Shown here: positions 27,455 to 38,326 of the stretch, in pieces
Position numbering within the stretch: position 1 is the first letter of the stretch
Layout of the letters: each line of letters begins with the position of its first letter
DNA from: Comamonadaceae bacterium
GTDB lineage: Bacteria > Pseudomonadota > Gammaproteobacteria > Burkholderiales > Burkholderiaceae_C
DNA: 64,000 bases
Direction: 5' to 3'
NCBI GenBank assembly: GCA_027490925.1
Contig: JAIXXF010000023.1
Location: 20,660 to 84,659 of the forward strand
Position numbers and translations under genes: made by a program
The notes under the pieces: generated by a model
Database searches by the model: none
What the model saw: only the letters and a program-made list of their open reading frames with translations
What the model was told of the DNA's origin: nothing

Positions 27455-29041
27455 TCAATGCAAGTTCAGCCGGAGCAGCAGCACCATGGCGACCAGACCC
27501 AAGACAAAACCCAATCCCCCGTAGACCAGACTTTGGAGCAGCCGGTTTGTGCGCTGCTGCTCCCGCAGCAAGGCCTGCAATGCCCGCTGGTCGCTGCTGC
27601 GGGGTTGGCGCAGGTAGTCGTGCAGCAGCCGGGGCAGCTCGGGGATCAGCTGGGCGTAGCGTGGCGCTTCGGCCTTGAATTGCTCGAGCAAGCGCTGCGG
27701 GCCGACCTGGTCGCGCATCCATTTCTCAAGGAAGGGTTTGGCCGTGCTCCAGAGGTCAAGCTCGGGGTCCAGCTCGCGGCCCAGGCCTTCGATGTTGAGC
27801 AGGGTTTTCTGAAGCAGCACCAGCTGCGGCTGGATCTCCACATGGAAACGCCGAGAGGTTTGAAACAGCCGCAGCAACACCATGCCCAGGGAGATTTCTT
27901 TCAGCGGCCGGTCAAAGTACGGCTCGCACACGGTGCGGATCGCCGACTCCAGTTCGTCCACCCGGGTGCTCGCGGGCACCCACCCCGACTCGATGTGCAA
28001 TTGGGCCACGCGCTTGTAGTCGCGTCGGAAAAAAGCGATGAAATTTTGCGCGAGATAGTCTTTATCCACCTCGGTCAGCGTGCCCACGATGCCGAAGTCA
28101 AGCGAGATGTAGCGGCCAAACGTGGCTGGGTCCAGACTCACTTGGATGTTGCCCGGGTGCATGTCGGCGTGGAAAAAGCCGTCGCGGAACACTTGGGTGA
28201 AAAACAGCGTCACGCCGTCGCGCGCCAGCTTGCGGATGTCGACCCCGGCGTCCCGCAGGCGTTGCACCTGACTGATGGGCACGCCCTTCATGCGCTCCAT
28301 GACCATGACCTCGGTGTGGCAGTGGTCCCAGAACATTTCGGGGATCAGAACCAGGTCCAACCCGGCCATATTGCGCCGAAGCTGCGCGGCGCTGGCGGCC
28401 TCGTGCACCAGGTCCAGCTCATCGTGGAGGTACTTGTCGAACTCGGCCACCACCTCGCGCGGCTTGAGCCGCTTGCCATCGGCGCTGAGCCACTCCAGCC
28501 AGCCCGCCATCATGCGCATCAGGCTGAGGTCTTTGTCGATGGCGGGCAGCATGTTGGGGCGCAGCACTTTGACGGCCACCTCGCGCAATTGACCCGAGCG
28601 CTCGCGCAGCGTCGCGAAATGCACCTGCGCAATGGACGCACTGGCCACCGGGGTGTGGTCAAAACTGACGAACACTTCATTGAGCGGGCGCTTGAAAGCA
28701 CGTTCAATCGATGCGATGGCGACCTCGGTGGGGAACGGCGGCACACGGTCTTGCAGCCGGGCCAACTCGTCGGCCACGTCGGGCGGCAACAGGTCGCGCC
28801 GGGTGGACAGCACCTGCCCGAACTTCACAAAGATCGGGCCCAACTGCTCGAGCGCTTCGCGCAGCCGCTGGCCGCGTGGCGCATCGAGCTTGCGCCCCAA
28901 AAACAGCAGCCTGGCGAGCAGGTGGAGCCCCGGCCGGTTGAAACTGGTCAATACCAGCTCGTCCAGGCCGTGCCGCAGCACGACCCAAACGATGGTGGTG
29001 CCGCGCGTGATGCGGCCCAGGCCGCCGCTCAGCCAGCCCAT
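27455..29041 (-). CDS. ubiB: Ubiquinone biosynthesis regulatory ATPase/kinase UbiB
   Basis: 528 residues, ABC1/ADCK/UbiB atypical kinase, needed for ubiquinone accumulation at the membrane. Motifs: KxGQ in [20 protein letters not shown] (Ala-rich loop), VKVLRP with the ATP-binding Lys, HADMHPGNI and DFGIVG. Two C-terminal transmembrane helices ([19 protein letters not shown]) anchor it, as in E. coli. The start [14 protein letters not shown] shares one base with the ubiJ stop (TGATG), so the two are coupled. Confidence 0.95.
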   Translation of the reverse strand: MGWLSGGLGRITRGTTIVWVVLRHGLDELVLTSFNRPGLHLLARLLFLGRKLDAPRGQRLREALEQLGPIFVKFGQVLSTRRDLLPPDVADELARLQDRVPPFPTEVAIASIERAFKRPLNEVFVSFDHTPVASASIAQVHFATLRERSGQLREVAVKVLRPNMLPAIDKDLSLMRMMAGWLEWLSADGKRLKPREVVAEFDKYLHDELDLVHEAASAAQLRRNMAGLDLVLIPEMFWDHCHTEVMVMERMKGVPISQVQRLRDAGVDIRKLARDGVTLFFTQVFRDGFFHADMHPGNIQVSLDPATFGRYISLDFGIVGTLTEVDKDYLAQNFIAFFRRDYKRVAQLHIESGWVPASTRVDELESAIRTVCEPYFDRPLKEISLGMVLLRLFQTSRRFHVEIQPQLVLLQKTLLNIEGLGRELDPELDLWSTAKPFLEKWMRDQVGPQRLLEQFKAEAPRYAQLIPELPRLLHDYLRQPRSSDQRALQALLREQQRTNRLLQSLVYGGLGFVLGLVAMVLLLRLNLH

Positions 29042-29601
29042 CACTGGGCGGGCTTTCCACCGGCCAGCGGGGCGCGGCGGGCAATGAACTCGCGCAGCGC
29101 CGCGGCGGCGCGGCGGGCGGTGTCGCACACGGTGTGGGCGGGCGCGTCGCCGATCAGGCGCGACAGGTCTTCCTCCACATCCCACCGCACGTGGTCCACC
29201 AGCCACCCCACTTCGGCTGCGAGCTGCACGTCGCCTTCGATCTTGATCGGTGGCTTGTCGCCGCGCAGTGCGGTTTGGGCGAGCGCCACCGGCGAGTCTT
29301 CCTGCACGGTGAGGCGCAGGTCGGGCGAACGGGTCGGTGCAACGCCCACCGGCAAACGGTCCAGCAGACCCGCAGGCGTAGCCACGAGTTGCAACGTCAG
29401 TTGACGCCAGGCCACTTGCACCGTGCGGCCTTGCTGACGGGCCAGGCGCGCTTGGGCTTCGGGCTCCTGCATCAACACGTGGTTAAGCAACAGCACTGCC
29501 CGGTGTTGGACCTCGTCGACGAGCCAGGCGGGCGGCTGGATCTGGTGCGCCAAGCGGTCAAACAAACCGTTCAGAAGGATTGCGGCGGATCGTGTCTGCA
29601 T
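29041..29601 (-). CDS. ubiJ: Ubiquinone biosynthesis accessory factor UbiJ (SCP2-like)
   Basis: 186 residues. An SCP2-like lipid-binding fold in the N-terminal two thirds ([59 protein letters not shown]), then an amphipathic helix region ([30 protein letters not shown]). UbiJ with UbiK helps the soluble Ubi complex handle hydrophobic intermediates. It is directly before ubiB, as in ubiE-ubiJ-ubiB operons, but here a terminator and a Tim44 gene lie between it and ubiE. Confidence 0.9.
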   Translation of the reverse strand: MQTRSAAILLNGLFDRLAHQIQPPAWLVDEVQHRAVLLLNHVLMQEPEAQARLARQQGRTVQVAWRQLTLQLVATPAGLLDRLPVGVAPTRSPDLRLTVQEDSPVALAQTALRGDKPPIKIEGDVQLAAEVGWLVDHVRWDVEEDLSRLIGDAPAHTVCDTARRAAAALREFIARRAPLAGGKPAQ

Positions 29602-29641
29602 GGGCCGATTATCGGGGCGAAAAGTCGGTGTCACGGGCAAC

Positions 29642-29677
29642 AAAAAGCCCGACCGAGTGGGGCACTCGGCCGGGCTT
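29642..29677 (-). terminator. Rho-independent terminator after the Tim44-like gene
   Basis: Read on the minus strand, AAGCCCG-x-CCGAGTG loop CACTCGG-x-CGGGCTT is followed by TTTTTG. Stem of 14 pairs with one mismatch and a three-base loop, 32 bases after the Tim44-like stop. It separates that transcript from ubiJ-ubiB. Confidence 0.85.
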
Positions 29678-29709
29678 GACGGGGTGTCAGCGCGCTTGGC
29701 TGACGCGCG

Positions 29710-30720
29710 TCACTGGAGCGCCTGCACCCCAGCGACCAGCCAACCGGCCGAGCCGTCTTTGGGTTTGGTCATGTTCCACACCTCGCGGAACGGGCTGGGG
29801 CCTGCAGAGGGCTCTTCGCGGATCATGCCGGAGAACTCGACGCTGGCCATGTAACCCGGGCCCACGTCTTCAATGCCCAGCAACTGCGCATTCAGCATCA
29901 CCACATCGGTCTGATTGGTACCGCCGCCGGTGTGTGTCTCGCGGTCGGCCAACTGCTGACGAATTTCGCTGAGCATGTCGTCGGTCATCATGGCCCGCAA
30001 AGACGGAATATCCGACGCGTCCCATGCCGCCTGCAATCGGATGAAATTGGCCTTGGCCTGGCTGAGGAAGGTGTCGGCGTCGAACTCGGCGGGTATCTGC
30101 CAGGCGCCAGCGGCTGCACCGCCGGCCAGCGCGGAACCAATGACCACGCCGCCGCCGGCTTGCGCCGCAGGTGTGTCGGACGGAAAGCGGGAGCTTTCAA
30201 ACGACATGCTTTGGCGTTCCCAGGGTCGGGCCGAGGCGTCGTTGCCCACGTTGTTGGGGCTGTACCCTCCGGGCGACTGGGCAGAAGCGGCCGCGCCTTG
30301 GTACGCCAACCCGCCGCTCGGCGCGGCATTCTTCCGCGCGCGCATCACCATGCCCACCACCAGCATGATCGCCAAGGCGAGCAGGCCAAACAGCAGAATT
30401 TGGCCGAACGCTTCGCCCAAGCCCAGCGAACTGGCGAGCCACGCAAGGCCCAGACCAGCCGCCAAGCCGCCCAACATCGCTCCCCAAGGCCGTTTGGGCG
30501 CCGCAGCAGCAGGGGCGGCGGCAGGCGCGGCCGGTTTGGCGGCGGCGGTGGCCGCTGCGGGTTGACCCGGTGTCGGTGCGCTCGGGGGGGCGGCCTCTCG
30601 TTGCGTCACGTTGCTCGATTGCCGGCCCATGGACTTGCCTCCACCGAGCCGCTTCGCCTCAGCGTCGAACCCGGTGGCAACCAAAGTGGCCGCCAGCAAT
30701 ACCACCGCAAAAATCTTCAT
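29710..30720 (-). CDS. Tim44-like domain membrane protein
   Basis: 336 residues. A signal or anchor segment (MKIFAVVLLAATLVATGFDAEA) is followed by KRLGGGKSMGRQ, an Ala/Pro-rich stretch, two close transmembrane helices at about 95-135 (GAMLGGLAAGLGLAWLASSLG and ILLFGLLALAIMLVVGMVM) and a C-terminal Tim44-like domain (about 215-336, DADTFLSQAKANFIRLQAAWD, MTDDMLSEIRQQL). Bacterial members are of unknown function; some are linked to lipid or quinone-associated membrane processes. It follows ubiE by 66 bases and ends with a strong terminator. Confidence 0.88.
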   Translation of the reverse strand: MKIFAVVLLAATLVATGFDAEAKRLGGGKSMGRQSSNVTQREAAPPSAPTPGQPAAATAAAKPAAPAAAPAAAAPKRPWGAMLGGLAAGLGLAWLASSLGLGEAFGQILLFGLLALAIMLVVGMVMRARKNAAPSGGLAYQGAAASAQSPGGYSPNNVGNDASARPWERQSMSFESSRFPSDTPAAQAGGGVVIGSALAGGAAAGAWQIPAEFDADTFLSQAKANFIRLQAAWDASDIPSLRAMMTDDMLSEIRQQLADRETHTGGGTNQTDVVMLNAQLLGIEDVGPGYMASVEFSGMIREEPSAGPSPFREVWNMTKPKDGSAGWLVAGVQALQ

Positions 30721-30786
30721 GTCGTCTCCAAAAAAGCGCGGTTGCAAAACTTGTGTCTATGTCAGCGCAAAGTGTCCCATAGGAGG

Positions 30787-31518
30787 TCAGCAACGGATGC
30801 CGACGTGCAATGCCACCACGCCGCCAGAAAGGTTGTGGTAGTCCACGTGCCCAAACCCGTTGGTTTGCATCAGCGCCTTCAGGGTGCCCTGGTCGGGGTG
30901 CATGCGGATCGACTCAGCGAGGTAGCGGTAGCTGGCGTCGTCGCCCGCCACCCACTTGCCCAATCGTGGCAAAACGCTGAAGGAATACCAGTCGTAGACC
31001 TTTTCAAGCGGCTTGGCCACCTTGGAGAATTCAAGCACCAACAGTTTGCCGCCCGGCTTCAGCACGCGGGCCATCTCGGCCAGCGCCGCGTCTTTGTGCG
31101 TCATGTTGCGCAGGCCGAACGCCACGCTGACCAAGTCGAAGTGGCCTGTGGGAAAAGGCAACTTTTCAGCGTCACACACCAGGGTGGGGAGCGCGAGGCC
31201 CGCGTCGATCAATCGGTCGCGGCCGTTGCGGAGCATGGCCTCGTTGATGTCCGTGTGGACCACGGTGCCGCTGGGGCCGACGCGCTTCGCAAAGGCCTCG
31301 GAGAGGTCTCCGGTGCCTCCCGCAATATCCAGCACCCGGTTGCCGGGTTGCAGGTTGGCCACCATCACGGTGTAAGCCTTCCAGGCTCGGTGCAACCCCA
31401 GGGACATCAGGTCGTTCATCAGGTCGTACTTGGGCGCGACCGAGTCAAACACCCCGCGCACGCGGCTGGCTTTGTCGCGCTCGTCGACCGACTGGAAACC
31501 GAAGTGGGTGGTGCTCAT
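30787..31518 (-). CDS. ubiE: Ubiquinone/menaquinone C-methyltransferase
   Basis: 243 residues; C-methylates demethylmenaquinone and the ubiquinone precursor DDMQH2 with SAM. Motifs: [25 protein letters not shown], the SAM loop [28 protein letters not shown] and [14 protein letters not shown], ending in [17 protein letters not shown]. Length matches E. coli UbiE. Preceded by DUF971, HIT and DUF3683 genes on the same strand, and followed by the Tim44-like gene. Confidence 0.97.
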   Translation of the reverse strand: MSTTHFGFQSVDERDKASRVRGVFDSVAPKYDLMNDLMSLGLHRAWKAYTVMVANLQPGNRVLDIAGGTGDLSEAFAKRVGPSGTVVHTDINEAMLRNGRDRLIDAGLALPTLVCDAEKLPFPTGHFDLVSVAFGLRNMTHKDAALAEMARVLKPGGKLLVLEFSKVAKPLEKVYDWYSFSVLPRLGKWVAGDDASYRYLAESIRMHPDQGTLKALMQTNGFGHVDYHNLSGGVVALHVGIRC

Positions 31519-31591
31519 GTACAGATGTTAGGTGGAAACCGGCAAATCACAGAAAAGACCCCAAAGACCAGCAGATTTATCAGATTTCAAG

Positions 31592-31647
31592 CGAAATCGC
31601 CTGTTGGCCCTTGCGAAATCTTCATCTTTTGCTATTAAATTGGTAGC
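31592..31647 (-). repeat. Dispersed GCTAY-N7-RTAGC element, copy 5
   Basis: On the minus strand GCTACCAATTTAATAGC (31631-31647) then a tail with GGGCCAACAGGCGATTT, GGGC starting 21 nt after the palindrome. It lies between the end of the DUF971 gene and the start of ubiE. Confidence 0.75.
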
Positions 31648-31716
31648 GAAAAGTGGGCGTATCTGGGTATGCCACTGGCGCTCTGGCGCTGTGTGGCAGG
31701 GCGAGCGGAGCGTCGG

Positions 31717-32130
31717 TCAGTGGCTGCTGCAGCTTGAACCAGCCTTGGTGGGCATGGGCGCGTCCCGGTCGGTGCCAACGGCTTTCAGGCGCGCTTCGTA
31801 CTCGGCCCAAAGGCGGTCTTGGTCGGCGCCCAAGGTGTACAGCAAGTCCCAGGAAAAAATGCCGCTGTCGTGCCCGTCAGAAAACGTCGGCTGCACCGCG
31901 TAGTTGCCCACTGGCGCGAGCGCGGTGATGCCCACCCCGCGTTTGCCGGTTTGCAACACCTCTTGCCCAGGCCCGTGGCCTTGCACCTCGGCAGACGGCG
32001 AACACACGCGCATCAGCTCGAACGGGATGCGGAAGGTCTTGCCATCTGAAAAGGACACTTCGAGCACTTTGGATGCGCTGTGCACCGTGATGTCTTGGGG
32101 CGTTGGCGCCCCGGCTTGCAAGCCGGCCAT
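31717..32130 (-). CDS. DUF971 (GBBH-like N-terminal domain) protein
   Basis: 137 residues. The domain spans nearly the whole protein: ITVHSASKVLEVSFSDGKTF, IPFELMRVCSPSAEVQGHG, ITALAPVGNYAVQPTFSDGHDSGIFSWDLLYTLG. This fold is also the N-terminal domain of gamma-butyrobetaine hydroxylase; stand-alone forms are linked by context to Fe-S or quinone genes. The start is the ATG before GLQAGAPTPQD; longer frames would overlap the HIT gene. It is encoded 44 bases after the HIT gene and 198 bases before ubiE. Confidence 0.88.
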   Translation of the reverse strand: MAGLQAGAPTPQDITVHSASKVLEVSFSDGKTFRIPFELMRVCSPSAEVQGHGPGQEVLQTGKRGVGITALAPVGNYAVQPTFSDGHDSGIFSWDLLYTLGADQDRLWAEYEARLKAVGTDRDAPMPTKAGSSCSSH

Positions 32131-32174
32131 GGGGTTCTTCCTGCGCACGCGGCGCGGTGGTGGCGATGTGACAA

Positions 32175-32609
32175 TTATCGGGTGGCACCCACCGCTGACA
32201 CCGCGGCTGCGACCGCCTGGTCCAGCGAGGGCAAGCGTGCCCGCAGCGCTGCCAGCGCTGCCACGTCGACCGCTCGGCGTGGCGCGGCCCACACGGGGTC
32301 GGGGAAATGGCTGTCGCTGGCGAAGCGGGCAATCACGTGCCAATGCAGGTGCGGCACCACGTTGCCCAGCGCAGCCAGGTTGACTTTGGTTGGGCCGAGT
32401 TGCACACGAAGCACGCGCTCCACCTCGACAACCACCGCCAGGCACTCAGCCCGGTCGGCATCCGACAGGTCGGAGAGTTCGGCCACATGGTCGTGCCAGA
32501 CCACACGGTAGAAGGCGGGGAAGCTGGCCTCCTCGGCGCGGATCACCCGCCAGCGCGTGGCCCGGTGGACCAACACGCCGCCGTCGGCCTCGCACAGCGG
32601 GCAGGCCAT
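32175..32609 (-). CDS. HIT family protein
   Basis: 144 residues, histidine-triad nucleotide-binding fold. The triad is in LGNVVPHLHWHVIARF (HxHxH). An N-terminal CPLC pair resembles the zinc site of HIT-type hydrolases; the conserved WHDHVAEL follows. Members hydrolyse nucleoside phosphoramidates or dinucleotides. It starts three bases after the DUF3683 gene ends, so the two are co-transcribed. Confidence 0.88.
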   Translation of the reverse strand: MACPLCEADGGVLVHRATRWRVIRAEEASFPAFYRVVWHDHVAELSDLSDADRAECLAVVVEVERVLRVQLGPTKVNLAALGNVVPHLHWHVIARFASDSHFPDPVWAAPRRAVDVAALAALRARLPSLDQAVAAAVSAVGATR

Positions 32610-32612
32610 GGT

Positions 32613-35600
32613 TCAGACCAGCACGCGCTCGATGCCGCCGTTGTTGGCCGACGCGATGTAGCTGGGCATCCACTCAGTGCCGAGGATCTGGTTGGCCATC
32701 TCGACCACGATGTAGTCGGCTTCCAACAGACCGTTGTTCAGGTCGTTGCCGTAGCGCGTCAGGCCCTGCAAGCAGCTGGGGCAGCTGGTCAGGATCTTGA
32801 TGTTGTCGTTGGCGCCGACCGAACCGGTGGCGCGCAGCGCGGCCTCGTCCTTCTTCAGCTCTTCTTCCTTGCGGAAACGCACCTGCGTGGAGATGTCAGG
32901 CCGGGTCACACCCAGCGTGCCGGACTCGCCGCAGCATCGCTCGCTTTTCTTCACGTTGTCCCCCACCAGCGCCTTGACCGTTTTCATCGGGTCCTGCAGC
33001 TTCATGGGCGTGTGGCAGGGGTCGTGATAGAGGTAACCGCCCTGCCCCGCCGGGAGCGTGATGCCCTTTTCCAGCAAGAACTCATGGATGTCGATGATGC
33101 GGCAGCCCGGGAAGATCTTGTCGAACTCGTAACCCTGCAGTTGGTCGTAGCAGGTGCCACAACTCACCACGACGGTCTTGATGTCGAGGTAGTTCAGGGT
33201 GTTGGCCACGCGGTGGAACAACACCCGGTTGTCGGTAATGATTTTCTCGGCTTTGTCGAACTGGCCCGAGCCCTTTTGCGGATAGCCGCAGCACAAATAG
33301 CCCGGTGGCAACACGGTCTGCACCCCGGCGTGCCAGAGCATGGCCTGGGTGGCCAGACCCACCTGGCTGAACAGCCGCTCCGAGCCGCAGCCCGGGAAAT
33401 AAAACACCGCTTCCGACTCGGTGGTCGTCGCCTGCGGGTTACGGATGATGGGCACGTAGTCGGCGTTCTCAATGTCCAGCAAGGCACGCGCCGTCTTCTT
33501 GGGCAGGCCGCCCGGCATCTTCTTGTTAATGAAGTGGATCACCTGCTCTTTGATGGGCGCGGTGCCCAGCGTGGCCGGGGGTTTGGCGGTCTGCTTCTTG
33601 GCGAAGGTGCGCAGCAGGTCGTTGGCCAGCCGCTGGGCCTTGAATCCCACGTCCACCATGGCCGAGCGCATGAACTTGATGGTCTCGGGGTTGGTCGCGT
33701 TCAGGAAGAACATGGCCGCCGCGTTACCGGGTCGGAAGCTCTTTTGCCCCATCTTGCGCAGCAGGTTGCGCATGTTCATCGACACATTGCCAAAGTCGAT
33801 GTCGACCGGGCAAGGTGTCAAACACTTGTGGCACACCGTGCAGTGGTCGGCCACATCCTCGAACTCTTCCCAGTGCTTGATGCTGATGCCCCGCCGGGTT
33901 TGCTCTTCGTACAGAAACGCCTCGACCAGCAGCGAGGTGGCCAGGATCTTGTTGCGCGGGCTGTAGAGCAGGTTCGCGCGCGGCACGTGGGTGGCGCACA
34001 CCGGCTTGCACTTGCCGCAACGCAAGCAGTCTTTGACCGAGTCGGCAATGGCACCGATGTCGCTCTGCTGCATGATCAGCGACTCGTGTCCCATCAGGCC
34101 AAAACTCGGCGTGTAGGCATTGGTCAGGTCCGCGTGCAGGGCCGGGCCGGCACCGTTGGGAGCGCGCAGCAGCTTGCCTTTGTTGAAGCGGCCTTCCGGG
34201 TCGACGCGGCGTTTGTAGTCGGTGAAGGGCTGCAACTCACCGTCGCTCAGAAATTCGAGCTTGGTGATACCGATGCCGTGTTCGCCCGAGATCACGCCGT
34301 CAAGACTGCGCGCCAAAGCCATGATGCGCTTGACCGCACCGTGCGCGGTTTGCAGCATCTCGTAGTCGTCGCTGTTGACCGGCAGGTTGGTGTGCACATT
34401 GCCGTCACCAGCGTGCATGTGCAACGCCGCCCAGACGCGGCCTTTCAACACCCGTTGGTGGATGGCACTGCACTCGTCCAGCAAGGGTTTGAACGCCGCG
34501 CCGGTAAAGATGCCTTGTAACGGTGCCCGCAGTTGGGTTTTCCAGCTGGCGCGCACGGTGTGGTCCTGCAATTGCGGAAACAGTGACTCGGCCTGGTCCA
34601 GCCAACCCTGCCACAACCCACGCACCTCGCGCACCACCGACAGCGCCTGGGCCACGCGGTCTTCCAGCAGTTCGGCGGAGGGGATATCACCCGCTTCGTC
34701 GGCCTTGCCCAGAGGCAGGTTGCCCTGGGTGAAAAAGACGTCCAGCTCGTCGCACAACTTAATTTTGTTCTGCAGGCTGAGTTCGATGTTGATGCGCTCG
34801 ATGCCATCGGTGTACTCAGCCATGCGCGGCAGCGGGATCACCACGTCTTCGTTGATCTTGAAGGCGTTGGTGTGCTTGCTGATGGCTGCCGTTTTCTTGC
34901 GGTCGAGCCAAAATTTCTTGCGCGCCTCCGGGCTGATGGCAACAAAGCCTTCGCCGCTGCGCGAGTTGGCAATGCGCACCACCTCGCTGGTGGCGCGGGC
35001 CACCGCGTCGGCATCGTCGCCAGCGATGTCGCCGAACAACACCATTTTGGGCAAGCCCGAGGTGGCGCCAGCGGTCAAAGCGCGCTTGGACTTGGTGGCG
35101 TAACCCACCGCTTTCAGGTAGCGGTCGTCCAAATGTTCCAGACCGGCCAGCAGCGTGCCCGAGCGCTTTTGCTCGGCGAACATGAAGTCCTTGATCTCCA
35201 CGATGCTGGGCACCGCATCACGGGCGTTGCCAAAGAACTCCAGACACACGGTGCGGGTGTGCGCCGGCATGCGGTGCACCACCCAGCGGGCGCTGGTGAT
35301 CAAACCGTCGGTGCCCTCCTTCTGGATACCGGGCAAGCCACTCAGAAACTTGTCGGTGACGTCTTTGCCCAGTCCTTCCTTGCGGAAGGTGTTGCCAGGG
35401 ATCACCAGCGTCTGCACCGCCTGGCCCTTGCGCAGTGGCGTCTTGCCATCGGCCTCGAAATAACGCAGCTCAAAGGTGGCGACCTCGGCATCATGGATCT
35501 TGCCCAGGTTGTGGTCCATGCGCACCACGTCGAGCCACTTGGCGTCGGGCGTGACCATGCGCCAGCTGGCCAGGTTGTCCAGCGCGGTGCCCCACAGCAC

Positions 35601-36518
35601 CGCTTTTTTGCCGCCTGCATTCATCGCGATGTTGCCGCCAATGCACGACGCTTCGGCCGACGTGGGGTCCACGGCAAACACAAAACCGCCGCGCTCGGCA
35701 GCGTCGGCCACGCGCTGCGTCACCACGCCGGCCTCGGTCCACACCGTGGCCACGGGCTGGGTGTGGCCGGGCAAGGCGACCATTTCGACCTCGGTCATGG
35801 CCTCGAGTTTTTCGGTGTTGATGACCGCACTACGCCACGTCAGAGGCACAGCGCCACCGGTGTAGCCGGTGCCGCCCCCGCGCGGAATGATGGTCAGCCC
35901 GAGGTCGATGCAGCCCTTCACCAGACCCGCCATTTCCTGCTCGGTGTCGGGGGTCAGCACCACAAAGGGGTACTCCACCCGCCAGTCGGTGGCGTCGGTC
36001 ACGTGGCTGACGCGGCTGAGGCCGTCGAACTTGATGTTGTCCTTGGCGGTGTACTTGCCCAGCAGGCGCTGGGTTTGCCGCCGCAGCTGCGCGGCCTCGG
36101 TGAACATCGCGTCAAACGCTTGAATGGCTTGACTGGCCATGCCCAACAGTTGGCCCACCGCAGCGTCGCGTTCGCGGTCGGCATCAGGGGTGCGACGCTT
36201 TCCCACCTCGCCCAAACGGTGTTGCAGCGCATCCACCAGCTGTTTGCGGCGCTTTGGGTTGTCCAGCAGGTCGTCTTGTAAGTAGGGGTTGCGTTGCACC
36301 ACCCAGATGTCGCCCAACACCTCATACAACATGCGGGCCGACCGGCCCGTGCGGCGCTCCTCGCGCAATTGGGTCAACAGCGCCCAGGCCGGCTCCCCCA
36401 GCAGACGGATCACGATCTCCCGGTCGGAGAACGAGGTGTAGTTGTAGGGAATTTCGCGCAAGCGCGGCTGCTCGGCGGTGGCGGCCAGCAGTTGGGTGAG
36501 TGGTGTGGGGGCGTTCAT
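32613..36518 (-). CDS. Giant FAD-linked/Fe-S oxidoreductase with DUF3683 domain
   Basis: 1301 residues. In order: DUF3683 (about 1-170, [22 protein letters not shown]), an FAD_binding_4 domain (about 190-330, [46 protein letters not shown]), an FAD-linked oxidase C-terminal domain (to about 780, [15 protein letters not shown] and [14 protein letters not shown]), two 4Fe-4S motifs ([11 protein letters not shown] and [14 protein letters not shown], about 830-920) and two CCG modules near the end ([28 protein letters not shown]). The layout is a fusion like GlcD/GlcF or D-lactate dehydrogenase Dld-type enzymes that oxidise 2-hydroxyacids and pass electrons to quinone; the true substrate is unknown. 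Followed at three bases by a HIT gene. Confidence 0.9.
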   Translation of the reverse strand: MNAPTPLTQLLAATAEQPRLREIPYNYTSFSDREIVIRLLGEPAWALLTQLREERRTGRSARMLYEVLGDIWVVQRNPYLQDDLLDNPKRRKQLVDALQHRLGEVGKRRTPDADRERDAAVGQLLGMASQAIQAFDAMFTEAAQLRRQTQRLLGKYTAKDNIKFDGLSRVSHVTDATDWRVEYPFVVLTPDTEQEMAGLVKGCIDLGLTIIPRGGGTGYTGGAVPLTWRSAVINTEKLEAMTEVEMVALPGHTQPVATVWTEAGVVTQRVADAAERGGFVFAVDPTSAEASCIGGNIAMNAGGKKAVLWGTALDNLASWRMVTPDAKWLDVVRMDHNLGKIHDAEVATFELRYFEADGKTPLRKGQAVQTLVIPGNTFRKEGLGKDVTDKFLSGLPGIQKEGTDGLITSARWVVHRMPAHTRTVCLEFFGNARDAVPSIVEIKDFMFAEQKRSGTLLAGLEHLDDRYLKAVGYATKSKRALTAGATSGLPKMVLFGDIAGDDADAVARATSEVVRIANSRSGEGFVAISPEARKKFWLDRKKTAAISKHTNAFKINEDVVIPLPRMAEYTDGIERINIELSLQNKIKLCDELDVFFTQGNLPLGKADEAGDIPSAELLEDRVAQALSVVREVRGLWQGWLDQAESLFPQLQDHTVRASWKTQLRAPLQGIFTGAAFKPLLDECSAIHQRVLKGRVWAALHMHAGDGNVHTNLPVNSDDYEMLQTAHGAVKRIMALARSLDGVISGEHGIGITKLEFLSDGELQPFTDYKRRVDPEGRFNKGKLLRAPNGAGPALHADLTNAYTPSFGLMGHESLIMQQSDIGAIADSVKDCLRCGKCKPVCATHVPRANLLYSPRNKILATSLLVEAFLYEEQTRRGISIKHWEEFEDVADHCTVCHKCLTPCPVDIDFGNVSMNMRNLLRKMGQKSFRPGNAAAMFFLNATNPETIKFMRSAMVDVGFKAQRLANDLLRTFAKKQTAKPPATLGTAPIKEQVIHFINKKMPGGLPKKTARALLDIENADYVPIIRNPQATTTESEAVFYFPGCGSERLFSQVGLATQAMLWHAGVQTVLPPGYLCCGYPQKGSGQFDKAEKIITDNRVLFHRVANTLNYLDIKTVVVSCGTCYDQLQGYEFDKIFPGCRIIDIHEFLLEKGITLPAGQGGYLYHDPCHTPMKLQDPMKTVKALVGDNVKKSERCCGESGTLGVTRPDISTQVRFRKEEELKKDEAALRATGSVGANDNIKILTSCPSCLQGLTRYGNDLNNGLLEADYIVVEMANQILGTEWMPSYIASANNGGIERVLV

Positions 36519-36608
36519 GGTGGTTTGAACCAGCGGCGACCGCAGGGCCACGCCGGGCATCAATTTTACCGCGCCGCAACAAAACCACGCGGCTCAGAGG
36601 CCGCGTTC

Positions 36609-36890
36609 CTAGCGCCTGGGTCGGTGACCGCTCACCACCGCTTGGGTGGTGCCGCAGGCCAGCACCAGCAAAGCGTAGCTGGCCAGCTTGCCGTCCACCC
36701 CAAAGGCCCACAGCCCGGCGAACAGCCCAGCGCTGCCCGCCACGCTCACGCACACCCACCGCACCGTGCCGCGCCGCCATGACCAAGCCAGTGGCCGGTC
36801 CAGCCAAGACATCAGGCCGAACACGGTGGCCAGAAAGCAGGCCGGGGCAACGAAGTTGAGGAGGTGGTTGAGGCTGCTGAACGTGTCCAT
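36609..36890 (-). CDS. Small conserved membrane protein of unknown function
   Basis: 93 residues, three predicted helices (LLNFVAPACFLATVFGLMSWL, VRWVCVSVAGSAGLFAGLWAFG, ASYALLVLACGTTQAVVSG). No domain recognised. The hydrophobic pattern on a clear reading frame and a similar small gene that I recall beside hemA in relatives make it likely real. Function unknown. It diverges from hemA, 71 bases away. Confidence 0.65.
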   Translation of the reverse strand: MDTFSSLNHLLNFVAPACFLATVFGLMSWLDRPLAWSWRRGTVRWVCVSVAGSAGLFAGLWAFGVDGKLASYALLVLACGTTQAVVSGHRPRR

Positions 36891-36949
36891 GGGGTGGGGG
36901 CCACCCCGCTTGCGGTGGACGCGGTACCTGCCTAGGATGGTGCTGATTT

Positions 36950-36955
36950 TATAAT
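36950..36955 (+). promoter_or_regulatory. Putative -10 box of hemA
   Basis: TATAAT with its end six bases before the hemA ATG. Transcription starting seven bases after the box would begin at or next to the ATG, giving a leaderless mRNA; no ribosome binding site is visible before the start. No convincing -35 box was found. Confidence 0.5.
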
Positions 36956-36961
36956 CACGCC

Positions 36962-38245
36962 ATGACTGTTTGGGCCTTGGGCATCAACCACACGACCGCA
37001 CCGCTCGACCTGCGCGGCCGTTTCGCGTTTGCCTTGGACCAACTGCAACCCACACTGCGTGAGCTGCAGGCGGCTTGGGCCACCCGCAGTGCCTACCGGG
37101 CCGAAGCCACCATTTTGTCCACCTGCAACCGCACCGAGATCTATGGTGCCGGTGGTCAACCGCACATCGACCACACCATCGACTGGCTGGCGCGCAGCGG
37201 CGGCGTGGCCCCTGAGGTGCTGCGCAGCCACACCTACACGCTTCACGACGGCCTGGCCGCGCGCCACGCCTTCCGTGTGGCCAGCGGGCTGGACTCCATG
37301 GTGCTGGGCGAGCCCCAGATCCTTGGCCAGCTCAAAGACGCGGTGCGCGTCGCAGACGAGGCCGGCGCTTTGGGCAGCACCCTCAACCAGCTGTTTCAGC
37401 GGTCGTTCGCCGTGGCGAAAGAAGTGCGCAGCTCCACAGAAATCGGCGCCCATTCCATCAGCATGGCGGCGGCGGCTGTGCGACTGGCGGGCCAGTTGTT
37501 TGAAGACCTGAGCCGAATCCGCGTGTTGTTCGTGGGTGCGGGCGAAATGGTGGAACTCGCGGCGACACACTTTGCCGCCAAATCGCCAAAGTCCATTGCC
37601 ATCGCGAACCGCACGCTGGAGCGTGGCGAAAAACTGGCGGGCCGCTTCGGCGGTGAAGTGATGCGCCTGGCCGACCTGCCCGAGCGGCTGCACGAATTCG
37701 ATGCGGTGGTGAGCTGCACCGCGAGCACCCTGCCCATCATCGGCTTGGGCGCGGTGGAACGCGCGGTGAAGCGGCGCAAACACCGCCCGATCTTCATGGT
37801 GGATTTGGCGGTACCCCGCGACATCGAGCCCGAGGTCAAATCGCTGGAAGACGTCTACCTCTATACGGTGGACGATTTGGCCAACGTGGTGCAGTCGGGC
37901 AAAGACAATCGGCAGGCGGCTGTGGCGCAAGCCGAGGTCATCATCGATGCCGGGGTGCAGAGCTTCATGCATTGGCTGGACCAGCGCGACCCGGTGCGGG
38001 GCACCGTGCCCCTGATCCAGCAACTCAACGCGCAGGCAGACGCCTGGCGCGAGGCCGAGCTGGCGCGGGCTCGCAAACTGCTCGCCAAAGGCGAAGACGT
38101 CGGCGCGGTGCTGGAGGCCTTGTCCCGCGGGCTGACCCAAAAAATGTTGCACGGCGCACTGGCCGAGTTGCACGCCGCCGACCCCGCCACCCGCGACCAC
38201 ACCGCACAGGCCATTTCGCGCCTGTTCCTGCGCAAAGACCGTTAG
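36962..38245 (+). CDS. hemA: Glutamyl-tRNA reductase
   Basis: 427 residues; reduces glutamyl-tRNA to glutamate-1-semialdehyde, first step of haem synthesis. Catalytic Cys55 lies in [24 protein letters not shown], the nucleotide-binding [27 protein letters not shown] and [12 protein letters not shown] are all in place, and a C-terminal dimerisation helix follows. Start [10 protein letters not shown] is the family norm. Followed by prfA and prmC, as in E. coli hemA-prfA-prmC. No ribosome site precedes the ATG and a TATAAT lies just upstream. Confidence 0.97.
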   Translation: MTVWALGINHTTAPLDLRGRFAFALDQLQPTLRELQAAWATRSAYRAEATILSTCNRTEIYGAGGQPHIDHTIDWLARSGGVAPEVLRSHTYTLHDGLAARHAFRVASGLDSMVLGEPQILGQLKDAVRVADEAGALGSTLNQLFQRSFAVAKEVRSSTEIGAHSISMAAAAVRLAGQLFEDLSRIRVLFVGAGEMVELAATHFAAKSPKSIAIANRTLERGEKLAGRFGGEVMRLADLPERLHEFDAVVSCTASTLPIIGLGAVERAVKRRKHRPIFMVDLAVPRDIEPEVKSLEDVYLYTVDDLANVVQSGKDNRQAAVAQAEVIIDAGVQSFMHWLDQRDPVRGTVPLIQQLNAQADAWREAELARARKLLAKGEDVGAVLEALSRGLTQKMLHGALAELHAADPATRDHTAQAISRLFLRKDR

Positions 38246-38326
38246 CGTCGCCCTGCGGTGCGCTCGCCGCACCACGTGCCGACCAGGGCCAAGGCCCGGG
38301 TCTTGTCTGCTCCACCCGTTCACCGC

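Noticed and set aside
27437..29404. 655-codon plus-strand reading frame over ubiB/ubiJ
   Set aside because: Antisense of clear ubiB and ubiJ genes in GC-rich DNA; composition (Gln/His/Arg/Ala-rich) is typical of a shadow frame.
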